Below are positions 36,802 to 45,479 of a stretch of DNA of 64,000 bases, in pieces. Made by a program: the position numbers and the translations under genes. The first letter of the stretch is position 1. Each line of letters begins with the position of its first letter. The stretch is from JARFQW01 sp963842955 (lineage in GTDB: Bacteria; Pseudomonadota; Gammaproteobacteria; Steroidobacterales; XN24). The notes under the pieces are model-generated. The model searched no databases. It was not told the origin of the DNA and saw nothing but the letters and a program-made list of their open reading frames with translations. The DNA lies in the NCBI GenBank assembly GCA_963842955.1, contig CAWJIJ010000008.1, positions 234,327 through 298,326 of the forward strand, read 5' to 3'.

Positions 36802-37414
36802 TCTTCCCGGCGGTATTTCGCCCACGCGGAGCGCTTACCTGGAACTGAAGGACGAGCGCCGTCAGATTCATGAAGGCTACGAGTTCCTGGACGAGAAACG
36901 CCTGTTGCTGGCCGCCGAGCTGCTGCGGCGCCTGCGCGAGTACGAGGCCCTGCGAGCGGAACTGCAGGTGCTCTGGGACACGGCTCGTTCTGCCCTCGCG
37001 GCGGCCTGCGGACGGCACGGCCTGGACGGCCTGTCGGTCCTTCCGGTCGGGACGATCGAAGACACGCAGTGGGACAACAGCCAGCAGCGCTTTCTCGGCG
37101 TGACGCTGATGGACGGGCACGCCGGGCTTGTTCGTCAGGACACGCCAGACACCGCAGTCAATCCGTCACCGGAGTCCCGCCAGTGTGCCGAGGCGTTCAC
37201 GGCGTTCTCGGACCGGCTGGGCGAACTGGCCCTCGCCGAAGGCAGCCTGATCCGGCTGGTGCGCGATTACACCCGTACCGAACGGCGCGCGCGAGCCCTG
37301 GAAAACGTGCTCCTGCCGGAGCTGAAAGAAGCGCTGCACTTCATGGACGAGCAGCTGGAAGCCATGGACCAGGAAGAAGCAGTGCGCGTGCGCCGGGCCC
37401 GGCGAGACGACTGA
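36794..37414 (+). CDS. V/A-type ATPase central stalk subunit D
   Basis: This 206-residue subunit forms the antiparallel coiled-coil rotor shaft. It starts with PTRSAYLELKDERRQIHEGY, typical of subunit D (PTR/K-xxxL-xL), has a long N-terminal helix (FLDEKRLLLAAELLRRLREY) and a matching C-terminal helix (TRTERRARALENVLLPELKE). It is the last gene of the operon and overlaps B by 8 bp. Confidence 0.92.
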   Translation: MADLPGGISPTRSAYLELKDERRQIHEGYEFLDEKRLLLAAELLRRLREYEALRAELQVLWDTARSALAAACGRHGLDGLSVLPVGTIEDTQWDNSQQRFLGVTLMDGHAGLVRQDTPDTAVNPSPESRQCAEAFTAFSDRLGELALAEGSLIRLVRDYTRTERRARALENVLLPELKEALHFMDEQLEAMDQEEAVRVRRARRDD

Positions 37415-37487
37415 TTCGGACAAAGCGATGCACGTCCGTACCCCTTTCTGGGACGCGCTTGTCGCGACCGCCTGACCCCGGGGCGGA

Positions 37488-38193
37488 TCAGTAATCCTGG
37501 TGGATAGCGTGGAGGGTGATTTCGTCCACCATCTGGTACCCCGGCTGAGTCAGGACCTGCGACCACGACCCGGGCAAGTTCATCGGGCTGCAGGGCGGAC
37601 CTCGCACCCATGCGCCCTTCCTCGCCGTCGTTGAATGCCGTATCGATCATGCCGGGATTGATCAGCGACACGCGCACGCCACGATCCTTGAACTCTTTCA
37701 TCAGGCTCAGGGATAGCCCGCGAAGGGCAAACTTGGACGCAGCATAGACGGCCATGTTGGCCAGCGGTGTGAAGGCCAGGTCCGAGGCGATGTTGACGAT
37801 GTGCCCGGCACCTCGTTCGAGCATGCCCGGCAGCACCCCCTGGCACAGGTGGACCGGCGCGCGCACGTTGACGTCGATGATGCGATCGTGGTCCTCGACC
37901 GAATGTTCGAGGAACGGCCGGTAGAATCCGAGGCCGGCGTTGTTCACGAGGATGTCCGCCGGCGCCCATGCGGCGATGTCGGCTATGACCCGCCGGATGT
38001 CATCCCGGTTCGCGAGGTCGGCGGGAAAAACCCGGGCGTCGACGCCCTCCAGGCTCTCGGCCAATGCCGCCAGGCCGGCCTCGTCCCGGGCCACCAGTGC
38101 GAGGCGGCAATGCTGTTCGCCCAGGGCCCGGGCAACAGCGCGTCCGAGGCCACGGCTGGCGCCGGTGACGATGGCGGTCTTGTCTGACAGCAT
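37488..38193 (-). CDS. Short-chain dehydrogenase/reductase (one frame change near 37563)
   Basis: This classical SDR of about 234 residues has the cofactor motif TGASRGLGRAVA at the N-terminus, NNAG in ADILVNNAGLG, the catalytic Ser (NIASDLAFTP) and YAASK, and a PGMIDT segment. The main frame runs past the expected end; changing frame at the GG pair near 37563 gives the normal C-terminus LTQPGYQMVDEITLHAIHQ with a TGA at 37488. The protein is a cytosolic oxidoreductase of unknown substrate; A-S-R after TG and no acidic residue at the end of strand two suggest NADP(H). It converges on the ATPase operon. Confidence 0.82.
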
Positions 38194-38285
38194 GAGGCTT
38201 CCCCTGTTGAGACTTGGCACCCGCGGGACGATCGGCGGCGCGGGCAGGGCCGCGACCGGGGCCGCCTGTGGGTGGCTTTCGCGGC

Positions 38286-38337
38286 TACAGTGTCCCCTAT
38301 GGATTGCCTTCGGGTCCACGCCAGCGGCGTGGCATGA
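38286..38337 (+). promoter_or_regulatory. -10 TACAGT followed by a 12-codon leader frame
   Basis: TACAGT (38286-38291) ends seven bases before an ATG at 38299 that opens a 12-codon frame ending at TGA 38335-38337, just before the Gfo/Idh gene. This matches the leaderless layout seen elsewhere, so the promoter may start transcription at the mini-frame. Whether the peptide is made is not known. Confidence 0.35.
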
Positions 38338-38346
38338 CAGTTGGCG

Positions 38347-39285
38347 ATGGCGGACCCTTGCAAGGAGGACTGTGTCCTGGACGCAGGCATCATCGGGCTG
38401 AACTGGGGCAGGGTTCATATCGGCGCCCTGCGGGCTGCCGGAGTGACTGTGGCCGCTGTCTGTGGGCGGGATCCGGATGTCGCAGCGCGTGTGGCCCGCG
38501 ATGAAGGCATTCCCCTGGCCACCACGACGCCTGATGACCTGGCAGGGCTCGATGTCATCGTGATCGCGACGCCGGCCCCGAGCCATGGGGATCTCCTGCG
38601 ACGCTTCCCCTCGAACCGGATTATTTGTGAAAAGCCCCTGTTCGGCCTCTCTGGCGGCGGCGTTCAGCGGCCGGCCTCGTCGCCTCAGGTATTTGTGAAC
38701 TACGCGTTCGGGTTCCTGGATACCGCCCGTGCCGCCGTCGAACAGCTCCCGCGCATCGGCCCGCTGAAGCACGCTCGGCTGGAATCCCGGGTCGCCCTTC
38801 CAGGGGACTTTAGCGTCGCCGGGTGGTTCCTGGAAACCGCGAGTCACCCCCTGTCGTGGCTGCTGCACTGCTTCGGACCGGCCGCGGCGGTTTCCCTGCA
38901 GAGCTCCGGCAGCGCCCTGGCCATCAAGCTCCTCGACCGGCACGGCGCAAACCTCGATATTGCATTCCAGGTAGGGGGGCCTCCCGGGATCCACCACCGA
39001 GTGTCTCTGCACGGCGCCGGCGGTACGCTGGCCTTCACCGGCGGGTATGTGCCCGGCGATGCCTGGCGCTTTTCGCCGGTTCTGCTCGACAACGCGCCCG
39101 TCAGCAACGGCGAGTGGCTGCCCGATGACTGCTGGATCCGGGCAAACCATCGCTCCGTTGCCGCCATGATCGATGTGTTCCACGGAACCTTGAGCCAAGA
39201 GGAAGGCCTTGACCTGGGCCTCTTCGACATGCCGAAGGCCACTACCGTCGAAGCCGTCCTGGGGTCCGGCGGGTCCGACGGGTGA
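38347..39285 (+). CDS. Gfo/Idh/MocA-family oxidoreductase
   Basis: This protein of about 312 residues has a Rossmann fold (AGIIGLNWGRVHIGALRAAG), VIVIATPAPSHGDLLRRF, and the hallmark EKPLFG lysine motif with the later HPLSWLL and LDLGLFD C-terminal helix. Such enzymes are NAD(P)-dependent sugar or cyclitol dehydrogenases; the substrate is unknown. The start is uncertain: ATG 38347 gives a 13-residue lead before the Rossmann strand, while a near-perfect AAGGAGG at 38362-38368 sits eight bases before an in-frame CTG at 38377 that would give the conventional N-terminus. Confidence 0.8.
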   Translation: MADPCKEDCVLDAGIIGLNWGRVHIGALRAAGVTVAAVCGRDPDVAARVARDEGIPLATTTPDDLAGLDVIVIATPAPSHGDLLRRFPSNRIICEKPLFGLSGGGVQRPASSPQVFVNYAFGFLDTARAAVEQLPRIGPLKHARLESRVALPGDFSVAGWFLETASHPLSWLLHCFGPAAAVSLQSSGSALAIKLLDRHGANLDIAFQVGGPPGIHHRVSLHGAGGTLAFTGGYVPGDAWRFSPVLLDNAPVSNGEWLPDDCWIRANHRSVAAMIDVFHGTLSQEEGLDLGLFDMPKATTVEAVLGSGGSDG

Positions 39286-39345
39286 TCGGGCACCTGCAAC
39301 GAGCCCGACCGAACGACCGGCTCATGCCGTGACCCCGAGACTGCC

Positions 39346-39351
39346 TACACT
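39346..39351 (+). promoter_or_regulatory. -10 element TACACT, leaderless start of the 70-codon gene
   Basis: TACACT is followed by six bases (GATCGC) and the ATG at 39358, with no Shine-Dalgarno. Confidence 0.5.
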
Positions 39352-39357
39352 GATCGC

Positions 39358-39570
39358 ATGCACGGTCTTGGAACCCTGACTCCCGCCGAGCGGGAAGCTT
39401 TCGAGGAACGCGCCGCGATTGCCGAGTATGACGGCGAGATGTCGCGGCCCGTGGCCGAGTGCGAGGCCACCCGCATGATCGGCGAGATGCGCTGGTGGAG
39501 CCAGCTGGGTTCCGGAGACGGAATCAGGGTTTATCGGGCGCCGATGGACTGTCGCCGGTCCAGGCCTTGA
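39358..39570 (+). CDS. Small acidic protein, unknown
   Basis: This 70-residue cytosolic protein starts LTPAEREAFEERAAIAEYDG and has ATRMIGEMRWWSQ near its end. The first half is helical and acidic. A promoter element directly before the ATG supports expression. Its 3' end overlaps the convergent exported-protein gene by 47 bp. No family is recognised. Confidence 0.5.
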   Translation: MHGLGTLTPAEREAFEERAAIAEYDGEMSRPVAECEATRMIGEMRWWSQLGSGDGIRVYRAPMDCRRSRP

Positions 39571-39931
39571 CTGCCCGGCAGCTCCATTCGACCGTGTTGC
39601 TTTCCGCAAACGCCAGATCATGGTCCTTGAACTCGACCATCCGGCCGCTCTCCCGGTCCACGATCAGCGAGCGATGGGGAAAGTACCGGGTCTGAATGGC
39701 GTCGGCGAGGTCAGGGTCAAGGCGGCCATAGATGTGCGTCTCATCGGTACTCTCGATCCGGTACGGAACACCGTTGACCACGATGTGGGTATCGGTCACG
39801 GATACCACGGCCCGGGCATCGGCCTTGACGGCCCCTTCGCAGGAAAACAGTTCAGCCGCTGCGGGGGCAGCCACGCCCATCAACCCCAAGCCCAGTGCCA
39901 GGATCACGTGGCGGCCGCTTGCGTTGCCCAT
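39524..39931 (-). CDS. Small exported protein, unknown
   Basis: This 135-residue protein has a clear signal peptide (VILALGLGLMGVAAPAAA, cleavage before ELFSC) and a small beta-rich domain with two cysteines (C29 region FSCEGAV and VEWSCRAV near the end) likely to form one disulfide. No family was recognised. A TAGACT hexamer lies about 43 bp upstream (39969-39974 on the plus strand). Confidence 0.6.
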   Translation of the reverse strand: MGNASGRHVILALGLGLMGVAAPAAAELFSCEGAVKADARAVVSVTDTHIVVNGVPYRIESTDETHIYGRLDPDLADAIQTRYFPHRSLIVDRESGRMVEFKDHDLAFAESNTVEWSCRAVKAWTGDSPSAPDKP

Positions 39932-40141
39932 TCCAAACCCCTGCACGTTCCCGGGACCAGGCCCCAGTCTAGCCGCCAGGGCGTGTCGGCAGGGGCAGCG
40001 TTGACATATGCCGGAGATGCACTGGCGGCCGTTTCCGTCGACAAGTCCGGCCAGGGGAGCCGCGAACCCGGCGCGCGCGCTTCCTCGCATCCGTTGCAAT
40101 CACGGCAGCGGTTCGCGACGGAACGGGTTGGCTCGCGCTGC

Positions 40142-40393
40142 TCAGCTTCTGGTGTTGCCGCTGCTATTGTCTGCATCCACGACGGCGGGCGGGTTCTTCT
40201 TGCGCACACTCGCCAGCAGCGCGGCCACGAGCCCCATGATGAGCTCGTCCACCAGGGGCAGGGCGTCGGGCACGAACAGGTTGAACACGAAGATGACGGC
40301 CGTCAGGGCGAACAGGTACGGAAACCGCAGCCGGGCGGCCCAGCGCATGAACATCCCGACCAGTCCGAGCTTGCCGACCTTTCCAACTCCCAT
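40142..40393 (-). CDS. DUF6116-like small membrane protein
   Basis: This 83-residue protein has the pattern of a short amphipathic start (FMRWAARLRFPYLFALTAVI), one or two membrane helices and PDALPLVDELIMGLVAALLAS, which I recognise as the DUF6116 family of gammaproteobacteria. Function is unknown. A GGAG Shine-Dalgarno precedes the ATG. Confidence 0.65.
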   Translation of the reverse strand: MGVGKVGKLGLVGMFMRWAARLRFPYLFALTAVIFVFNLFVPDALPLVDELIMGLVAALLASVRKKNPPAVVDADNSSGNTRS

Positions 40394-40486
40394 GACCTTC
40401 GCTCCAGTTCTTCGGGACCGTTGCGCCCCGTCTCATTCTAAACTGATACCGCGCTGAGATCGTTCACTCGGGCTGTGGGGCCGGCG

Positions 40487-43400
40487 TCAGGATCGGGCCA
40501 GCTCCGCGGGACAGGGCGCGATCAGCCGCATGCGCGCTTCCCGGGTCGTGGCGTGCTCGGCCCCGCGGCTTGCATCCAGGGCCTGGTACGCCTGCTCGAG
40601 CAGCGCCCTGCCGGCCTCACAACGGCCCTGCAATACGAGGTTGTGACCCAGCCAGCCACGGGCCTCCGCCAGCTGCCAGTGATCCTCCCGCCAGCGTGTG
40701 GATTCCACGGCCAGCGAACGCTCCAGGGCGGCCTGCCCATCGTCAAGCTGACCCTGGTCCGTCAGGAACCGCCCGTACAGGGCCAGGGCTCTTGGCAGCT
40801 CGGGATGGCCCGCAGGGACCAGCGCCTCGTATTGGTCCAGTGCCTGTGTGAACAGGGCCGAGGCGTCGACCGCATCGCCGCGAGCCGCGCGCACTTGCGC
40901 GAGCGCCAGCAGGCTACGAGCGATCCGGTCGTGGCCGTCCGGATAGGCGGCGACCATGATGGCGTGCCCTTTTCTGAGGGCCGTCTCGGCGGCCGCCAGC
41001 TCACCGGACTCCCGGAGCAGGCTGCCGTAGGTCATGAGGCTGAAGCCATACAAGGGATGGGTCTCGCCGTGGGCCTTCAGCCGCAGGTCCACGGCCCCCT
41101 CGAGGTGAACGCGTGCGGCATCGAGGTCTCCGATCTGCTGCAGATAAACTCCGTAGATCCCGATGCTGGCCAGCGTATGGGGGTGCTCCTCGCCCAGCAC
41201 TCGGCGACGGGTTTCCAGGCCCTCGCGGATCTTCTCGCCGGCCTCGTCCATCTGGCCGCTGCGCATCAGGAATACGCCGATATTGCTCAGGCTCGTGGCG
41301 GTCTCGACGTGGTCCGGTCCGTAGATCGCGAGGTTTCTCTCCAGGCCGAGGCGATAGTAGCTTTCGGCCTCCTCGAGCCGTCCCAGCCGCTCGAGGGTCG
41401 TGCCCAGGTTATTGCTGCCGATGGCCACTTCTGGATGGTCGTCGCCCAGTGCGGCGCGGAACCCTTCCAGGGACTGCCGGTAGAGCCGCTCGGCGGTAAC
41501 GTAGTCCCCCCGATCGTAAGCCACGGTGCCGAGCGAGGCCACGGCGCCGACCGTATCGGGATGGGCTTCGCCGTACACACGCCGGGAGACTTCCAGCACC
41601 TCAGAGAAAACCCGCTCCGCACCATCGAGATCACCGACGGAGATATAGGCCCAGCCCAGCTCGCTCGCGGCGCGCAGGTAGGCCGGGTGAGACTCGCCCC
41701 TGGCCGCCTTGTGCATCCGGATGGACTCCCCAAGGACCACAATCGCTTCTTCGGAACGGCCCGACATGTCCAGCACCAGCCCCAGTTCCTCGAGGAGTCC
41801 CGCCATCGTGTCGCTGCTGGAGGAACCCAGCCGTTCCTCGATCGCCACTGCCTCGTTCAGGGCGGCCTCCGCCTCCTCGTAGCGTGCCTGGTTGGCCAGA
41901 CTGGCTCCGAGGCCGTGCAGCATGCTGGCCGTGAGCGGACTGTCGTTGCCCGCAAACTCCCGGGCCAGCGCCAGGCCTTCCCGGTACATGATTTCCGCAT
42001 CGCCGTAGTCGCCGGTTGCGATCATGAGTCGCGCCCGCAGGTCGTGGCTCTTGAGGGTGTCCGGGTGTTCCGGGCCCAGTTCCCGGCGTCGGGTCACGAG
42101 AGACTGCTCCAGCAGGATCTCGGACTGGTCGAACAGTCCCAGGCCTCGATAAGCCGTGCCCATGACCTCCTCCATCGCCGCCTGGATCTCGGGCTGACTG
42201 TCCAGCGTGCGGATTCGCGAGGCACCCTGGTCCAGCAACGAGCGCGCCGTGACCACCTCGCCCAGGGACGTGTTCGGATTGGCGGTCTCGAACAGGTCCA
42301 GCAGCAGCGAGGACACCTGGGCAGCCTTGGCCGCTTCGACCTGGGCCCGGTCGCGTTCGGCGGTCACCCGGAACGTGTAGAAACTGATGACGGCCGCCAG
42401 AAGCACGATCATGGCGGCAGACCCGAACACCGCCAGGGCATTGCGGCGTACGAACTTCCTGGTGACGTAACCCCAGCTGGCCGGGTGCGCTGCCACCGGC
42501 AGGCCTGCGAGATGCCGGCCGATGTCTGCGGCAAAATCGGCCGCGGAGCCGTAGCGCCGCTCGGGTTCCTTGCGCATGGCCGTCAGCACGATGTTGTCCA
42601 GGTCCCCCGACAGCGCGGAGGCAAGCTCCCGCGCCGACGTGCGCCGATTGAACACGACGGTCGCGGGTGACGCGTCATCGGCGGCGCCGACCATGGGACC
42701 GGGCGCCTCTGCCGCCATACTGGGCCGCAGGGGCTCGGTTTCACAGACGGCACGTTCCAGCTCCAGCGGTGTCGCACCGGCTCCGCGCAGCGGATGCCGC
42801 CCGCACAACAGCTCATAGAGAAGCACACCCAGCGAGTACACATCGCTGGCCACCGTGATCGGCTGACCTCGCACCTGCTCGGGACTCGCGTATTCCGGGG
42901 TCATGACCCGAAGGTCCTGGCGGGTCAGTGCACCGGAGGCGTCCGGCGAGGACTCGTCGAGGAGTTTGGCAATGCCGAAGTCCAGCAGCTTCGGAACCCC
43001 GTCGGCGGTGACGAGGATATTCGAGGGCTTGATGTCCCGATGGACGATCAGGTTGCGGTGAGCATGGTCCACTGCGCTGCACACCTGGGAAAACAGGGCG
43101 AGGCGCTCGTCTATCGTCAGGCGGTTCTCGTCGCAGTAGGCGTGGATGGGGCGGCCTTCCACCAGCTCCATCACCAGGTACGGCACGCCATTGTCCGTGG
43201 CCCCGCCGTCGAGCAGCTGGCAGATATTGGGATGGCTAAGGTGGGCGAGAATCTGGCGTTCGCGCAGAAAACGGGCAACGGATTCCGCCGAGCCCAGCAT
43301 ATGGGCAAGCAGCTTGATCGCAACCCGCTGTTCGAAGGCCTCGTCCACGCGCTCGGCAAGATAGACGCCGCCCATGCCGCCGCGGCCGATCTCTTCCCGA

Positions 43401-43651
43401 AGAATCCAGGGCCCTAAACGGGTCCCCACCCAGTGATCGGATGCCTGGGTCAGGATCGACTCCACCTGGCCGCCGATGGCATCGGCGATGAAGTCGTCCT
43501 CCTCATCGGCGCCCAGCAGGCTCTCGAGCCGGTCCGCCAGCGCCGGATCGTCTTGCCGCAGACCGGCGAGAAACCCGGCCCGTTCGGCGCCCTTCAGATC
43601 GCGAGCTTCGGCGAAAAGCCGTGTCAGCTGGTTCCAGGTCTCCGCAGGCAC
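40487..43651 (-). CDS. Transmembrane Ser/Thr protein kinase with TPR array
   Basis: This 1,054-residue protein has a short N-terminal helical domain, a PknB-type kinase domain (about 75-345) with GRGGMGGVYLAER, the VAIK lysine, VHRDIKPSNILV, DFGIAK and MTPEYASPEQVRG, then one membrane helix (AVFGSAAMIVLLAAVISFYTF, about 400-420) and at least a dozen TPR or TPR-like repeats (YGEAHPDTVGAVASLGTVAY, LGDDHPEVAIGSNNLGTTLE and others) that would lie in the periplasm. HRD and DFG are intact, so the kinase should be active. GTG 43651 follows GGGAGA. This architecture is common in Lysobacterales and Planctomycetes; substrates are unknown. Confidence 0.92.
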   Translation of the reverse strand: MPAETWNQLTRLFAEARDLKGAERAGFLAGLRQDDPALADRLESLLGADEEDDFIADAIGGQVESILTQASDHWVGTRLGPWILREEIGRGGMGGVYLAERVDEAFEQRVAIKLLAHMLGSAESVARFLRERQILAHLSHPNICQLLDGGATDNGVPYLVMELVEGRPIHAYCDENRLTIDERLALFSQVCSAVDHAHRNLIVHRDIKPSNILVTADGVPKLLDFGIAKLLDESSPDASGALTRQDLRVMTPEYASPEQVRGQPITVASDVYSLGVLLYELLCGRHPLRGAGATPLELERAVCETEPLRPSMAAEAPGPMVGAADDASPATVVFNRRTSARELASALSGDLDNIVLTAMRKEPERRYGSAADFAADIGRHLAGLPVAAHPASWGYVTRKFVRRNALAVFGSAAMIVLLAAVISFYTFRVTAERDRAQVEAAKAAQVSSLLLDLFETANPNTSLGEVVTARSLLDQGASRIRTLDSQPEIQAAMEEVMGTAYRGLGLFDQSEILLEQSLVTRRRELGPEHPDTLKSHDLRARLMIATGDYGDAEIMYREGLALAREFAGNDSPLTASMLHGLGASLANQARYEEAEAALNEAVAIEERLGSSSSDTMAGLLEELGLVLDMSGRSEEAIVVLGESIRMHKAARGESHPAYLRAASELGWAYISVGDLDGAERVFSEVLEVSRRVYGEAHPDTVGAVASLGTVAYDRGDYVTAERLYRQSLEGFRAALGDDHPEVAIGSNNLGTTLERLGRLEEAESYYRLGLERNLAIYGPDHVETATSLSNIGVFLMRSGQMDEAGEKIREGLETRRRVLGEEHPHTLASIGIYGVYLQQIGDLDAARVHLEGAVDLRLKAHGETHPLYGFSLMTYGSLLRESGELAAAETALRKGHAIMVAAYPDGHDRIARSLLALAQVRAARGDAVDASALFTQALDQYEALVPAGHPELPRALALYGRFLTDQGQLDDGQAALERSLAVESTRWREDHWQLAEARGWLGHNLVLQGRCEAGRALLEQAYQALDASRGAEHATTREARMRLIAPCPAELARS

Positions 43652-44028
43652 CAGGTCTCCCGGTTGGCGTTTTCAGGACGCTTTCGGAGTCTATCACCGG
43701 CGCGTCGAACCACCGCGCGCGCCGGTGGCCGCCTGACCCCACCCGGAAAGACCGGGCGAACTCCGGTTCGCCCGGCCCCGGTTGTGGAACGCCACGCGTT
43801 CTGCAATGTCTTTCTGCAGGTGCTACTGTTTGTGTTCCGATTGTAAGCCGTTGTTGCGGCGGCGAGTTATCCCTCCCCTGGCCCGCTGCAAGCCAACGCG
43901 TCCCGCGTCATGCCGTCGTGCCACCTCCAGTTGTGCCAACTGTATTCGTACGCGGCGAGCCATCACGGACGCAGCCCGTTTACCCGCCTGGAACAGGCAC
44001 CCACAGCCGCCGCCCGGAGCACATCCTC
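43652..44028. promoter_or_regulatory. Divergent region between the Ser/Thr kinase and a 315-residue orphan
   Basis: This 377-bp non-coding stretch holds a perfect 10-bp inverted repeat (CACCGGCGCG at 43695-43704 and CGCGCCGGTG at 43718-43727, 13-base spacer). On the minus strand a TAGACT -10-like hexamer overlaps its edge at 43691-43696, about 40 bp before the kinase. On the plus strand TACTGT near 43822 is a possible -10 for the orphan gene. The repeat is a candidate operator shared by both genes. Confidence 0.35.
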
Positions 44029-44976
44029 ATGAGCCTACGAGAAGTCCTTGTCGAAAACGGCATGTCCGACAACGTCTGGGTGATCATCGCCGAGAACGCC
44101 CAGCATGTCCTCAGCACGAAGACGGAGAAGATCCGGGACTACGAATTCGAGACTTACTACAAGATGATGATGGAAGGGAAGATCGCCCTGCCCATCGACG
44201 GGGTGCCGATCAGCGCCGAAGGCAAGGAGTCCGTCGAGTTCAAGGCGCGGCTGAAAACCCACTGGGAAGATCACCAGGAGGCCACGTTCGAATGGAGCGG
44301 ATTCATTGTCCCCGGTGAACTAGAGGTCGCTGCGAACAGCCGCAACCGCTGGGCTCTGAAGGGGGACGAACTGCCCTACTACATTTCGATTCGCGCCATG
44401 GGCGGCCGCATCGTCGCCAATGCCGTGGCCCGCCAGGACGCGGTCATTACCCTGGATGAGAAGGGCCATATCTCGGATCCTGCGCCAAAATTCGAGCCGA
44501 TCACCGACAAGGCGAAGGTGTATTTCCAGCAGGACAAGAAAGACGGCGGCTTCATCGGCGACCCCCAAACCGCCAATACCAACTGGGACTCGGGAACCTT
44601 TCTGGATACCGGCGGCGCGCACCACTTCGAAACCGACAGCGGCAAGCTGGAATCCGGGGCCGCCGTTCGCATCGTCTCCGACAGCAAGACCCTGGTGGAC
44701 GGCGCTTACAAGTACATCTACTCCTCCGATATCGGGTGGACCTACTACGACAAGAAGCGCAAGACCGGCAGCCGGGACGGGAAGAAACAGTCGTGGAAGG
44801 TCGCCAAGACGAGCAGCGGCAGCAATTCGCCCGGTGACACGCTGCACTACGGGGACCGGGTGAAGATCTACAACATCAACTGGCCCAAGGCGAATCTCGG
44901 TATCAAGGGCAAATGGCTGCAGTGCGTGAACGATGACCCCACGGCCTGGATCTTGAGGAAAGAACGCAAGGGCTGA
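44029..44976 (+). CDS. Beta-rich cytosolic protein, unknown
   Basis: This 315-residue protein has no signal peptide or membrane helix. The N-terminal 90 residues are mixed helix/strand and acidic (MSDNVWVIIAENAQHVLSTK, EFETYYKMMMEGKI); residues 160-315 are rich in Gly, Asp, Lys and aromatic residues with short strands (AYKYIYSSDIGWTYYDKKRK, GDTLHYGDRVKIYN, GKWLQCVNDDPTAWILRK), which suggests a beta-trefoil or similar lectin-like fold. I do not recognise the family. The gene is divergent from the TPR Ser/Thr kinase, so the two may share control. ATG 44029 has a GGAG Shine-Dalgarno. Confidence 0.6.
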   Translation: MSLREVLVENGMSDNVWVIIAENAQHVLSTKTEKIRDYEFETYYKMMMEGKIALPIDGVPISAEGKESVEFKARLKTHWEDHQEATFEWSGFIVPGELEVAANSRNRWALKGDELPYYISIRAMGGRIVANAVARQDAVITLDEKGHISDPAPKFEPITDKAKVYFQQDKKDGGFIGDPQTANTNWDSGTFLDTGGAHHFETDSGKLESGAAVRIVSDSKTLVDGAYKYIYSSDIGWTYYDKKRKTGSRDGKKQSWKVAKTSSGSNSPGDTLHYGDRVKIYNINWPKANLGIKGKWLQCVNDDPTAWILRKERKG

Positions 44977-45032
44977 GCCGATGACGGGACGGGGCGCCTT
45001 GCGGCGACTCCGGGAAACAACCCGGGCACGGA

Positions 45033-45338
45033 TCAGGCTTCTGATACGCCGCCCGGCGTCCTGCCGGTCGCCAGATACAGCAGCGGCCCAAGGGATCCCA
45101 GCAGCAGCGTCGCCCCGACCCAGGGCCAGGGACTGCGGCCCGCCCGCCTTGCGTCCGCAATCAGCCAAGTCAAGACCAGGACCAGCGCGATGACCAGGTC
45201 GGCGAATACCTGCCAGCCGGCCGGGCTGTGACGGTGGTAGTCGAAGATGCCGATGTATCCCACTGTCGCGACCGCGTAGGCCGTCAGAACCGCGAACGGA
45301 ACAAGCAGGATGATGGCGAGCGTCCGTCGGTTGATCAT
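45033..45338 (-). CDS. DUF2834-family membrane protein
   Basis: This 101-residue protein has three membrane helices and the DUF2834 pattern: AYAVATVGYIGIFDYHR, WQVFADLVIALVLVLTWLIADARRAGRSPWPW in two blocks, and LLLGSLGPLLYLATGR. Function is unknown. AGGTG precedes the ATG and a TATATC hexamer lies upstream. Confidence 0.8.
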   Translation of the reverse strand: MINRRTLAIILLVPFAVLTAYAVATVGYIGIFDYHRHSPAGWQVFADLVIALVLVLTWLIADARRAGRSPWPWVGATLLLGSLGPLLYLATGRTPGGVSEA

Positions 45339-45370
45339 TTTGTTTCACCTGACGATATAAGTGTTTTCGA

Positions 45371-45456
45371 AGGATGAATTCTCATCCTCCGCCGCAGGGG
45401 TCATGATCGCAATGACCTCCGGGGTCATAGCTGGGGCAACGGCCGTGTGATATCAC
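45371..45456. promoter_or_regulatory. Cluster of inverted repeats between DUF2834 and the XRE regulator
   Basis: Three elements lie in the 141-bp divergent gap: AGGATGA-attc-TCATCCT (45371-45388, perfect 7-bp arms), GGTCAT-n7-ATGACC (45399-45417) with a further GGTCAT half-site at 45423-45428, and the perfect palindrome GTGATATCAC (45447-45456), 23 bp before the regulator ATG. They are likely operators for the adjacent XRE protein. Confidence 0.5.
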
Positions 45457-45479
45457 TCCTCCAGGTCACGGAGAACGTC

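Noticed and set aside
37267..39198. A 643-codon minus-strand frame containing the SDR
   Set aside because: Only 37488-38193 has SDR character; the rest is antisense to subunit D and the Gfo/Idh gene.
40475..42670. A 731-codon plus-strand frame
   Set aside because: It is the antisense of the Ser/Thr kinase gene, a common effect of GC-rich codon use, and has no domain features.
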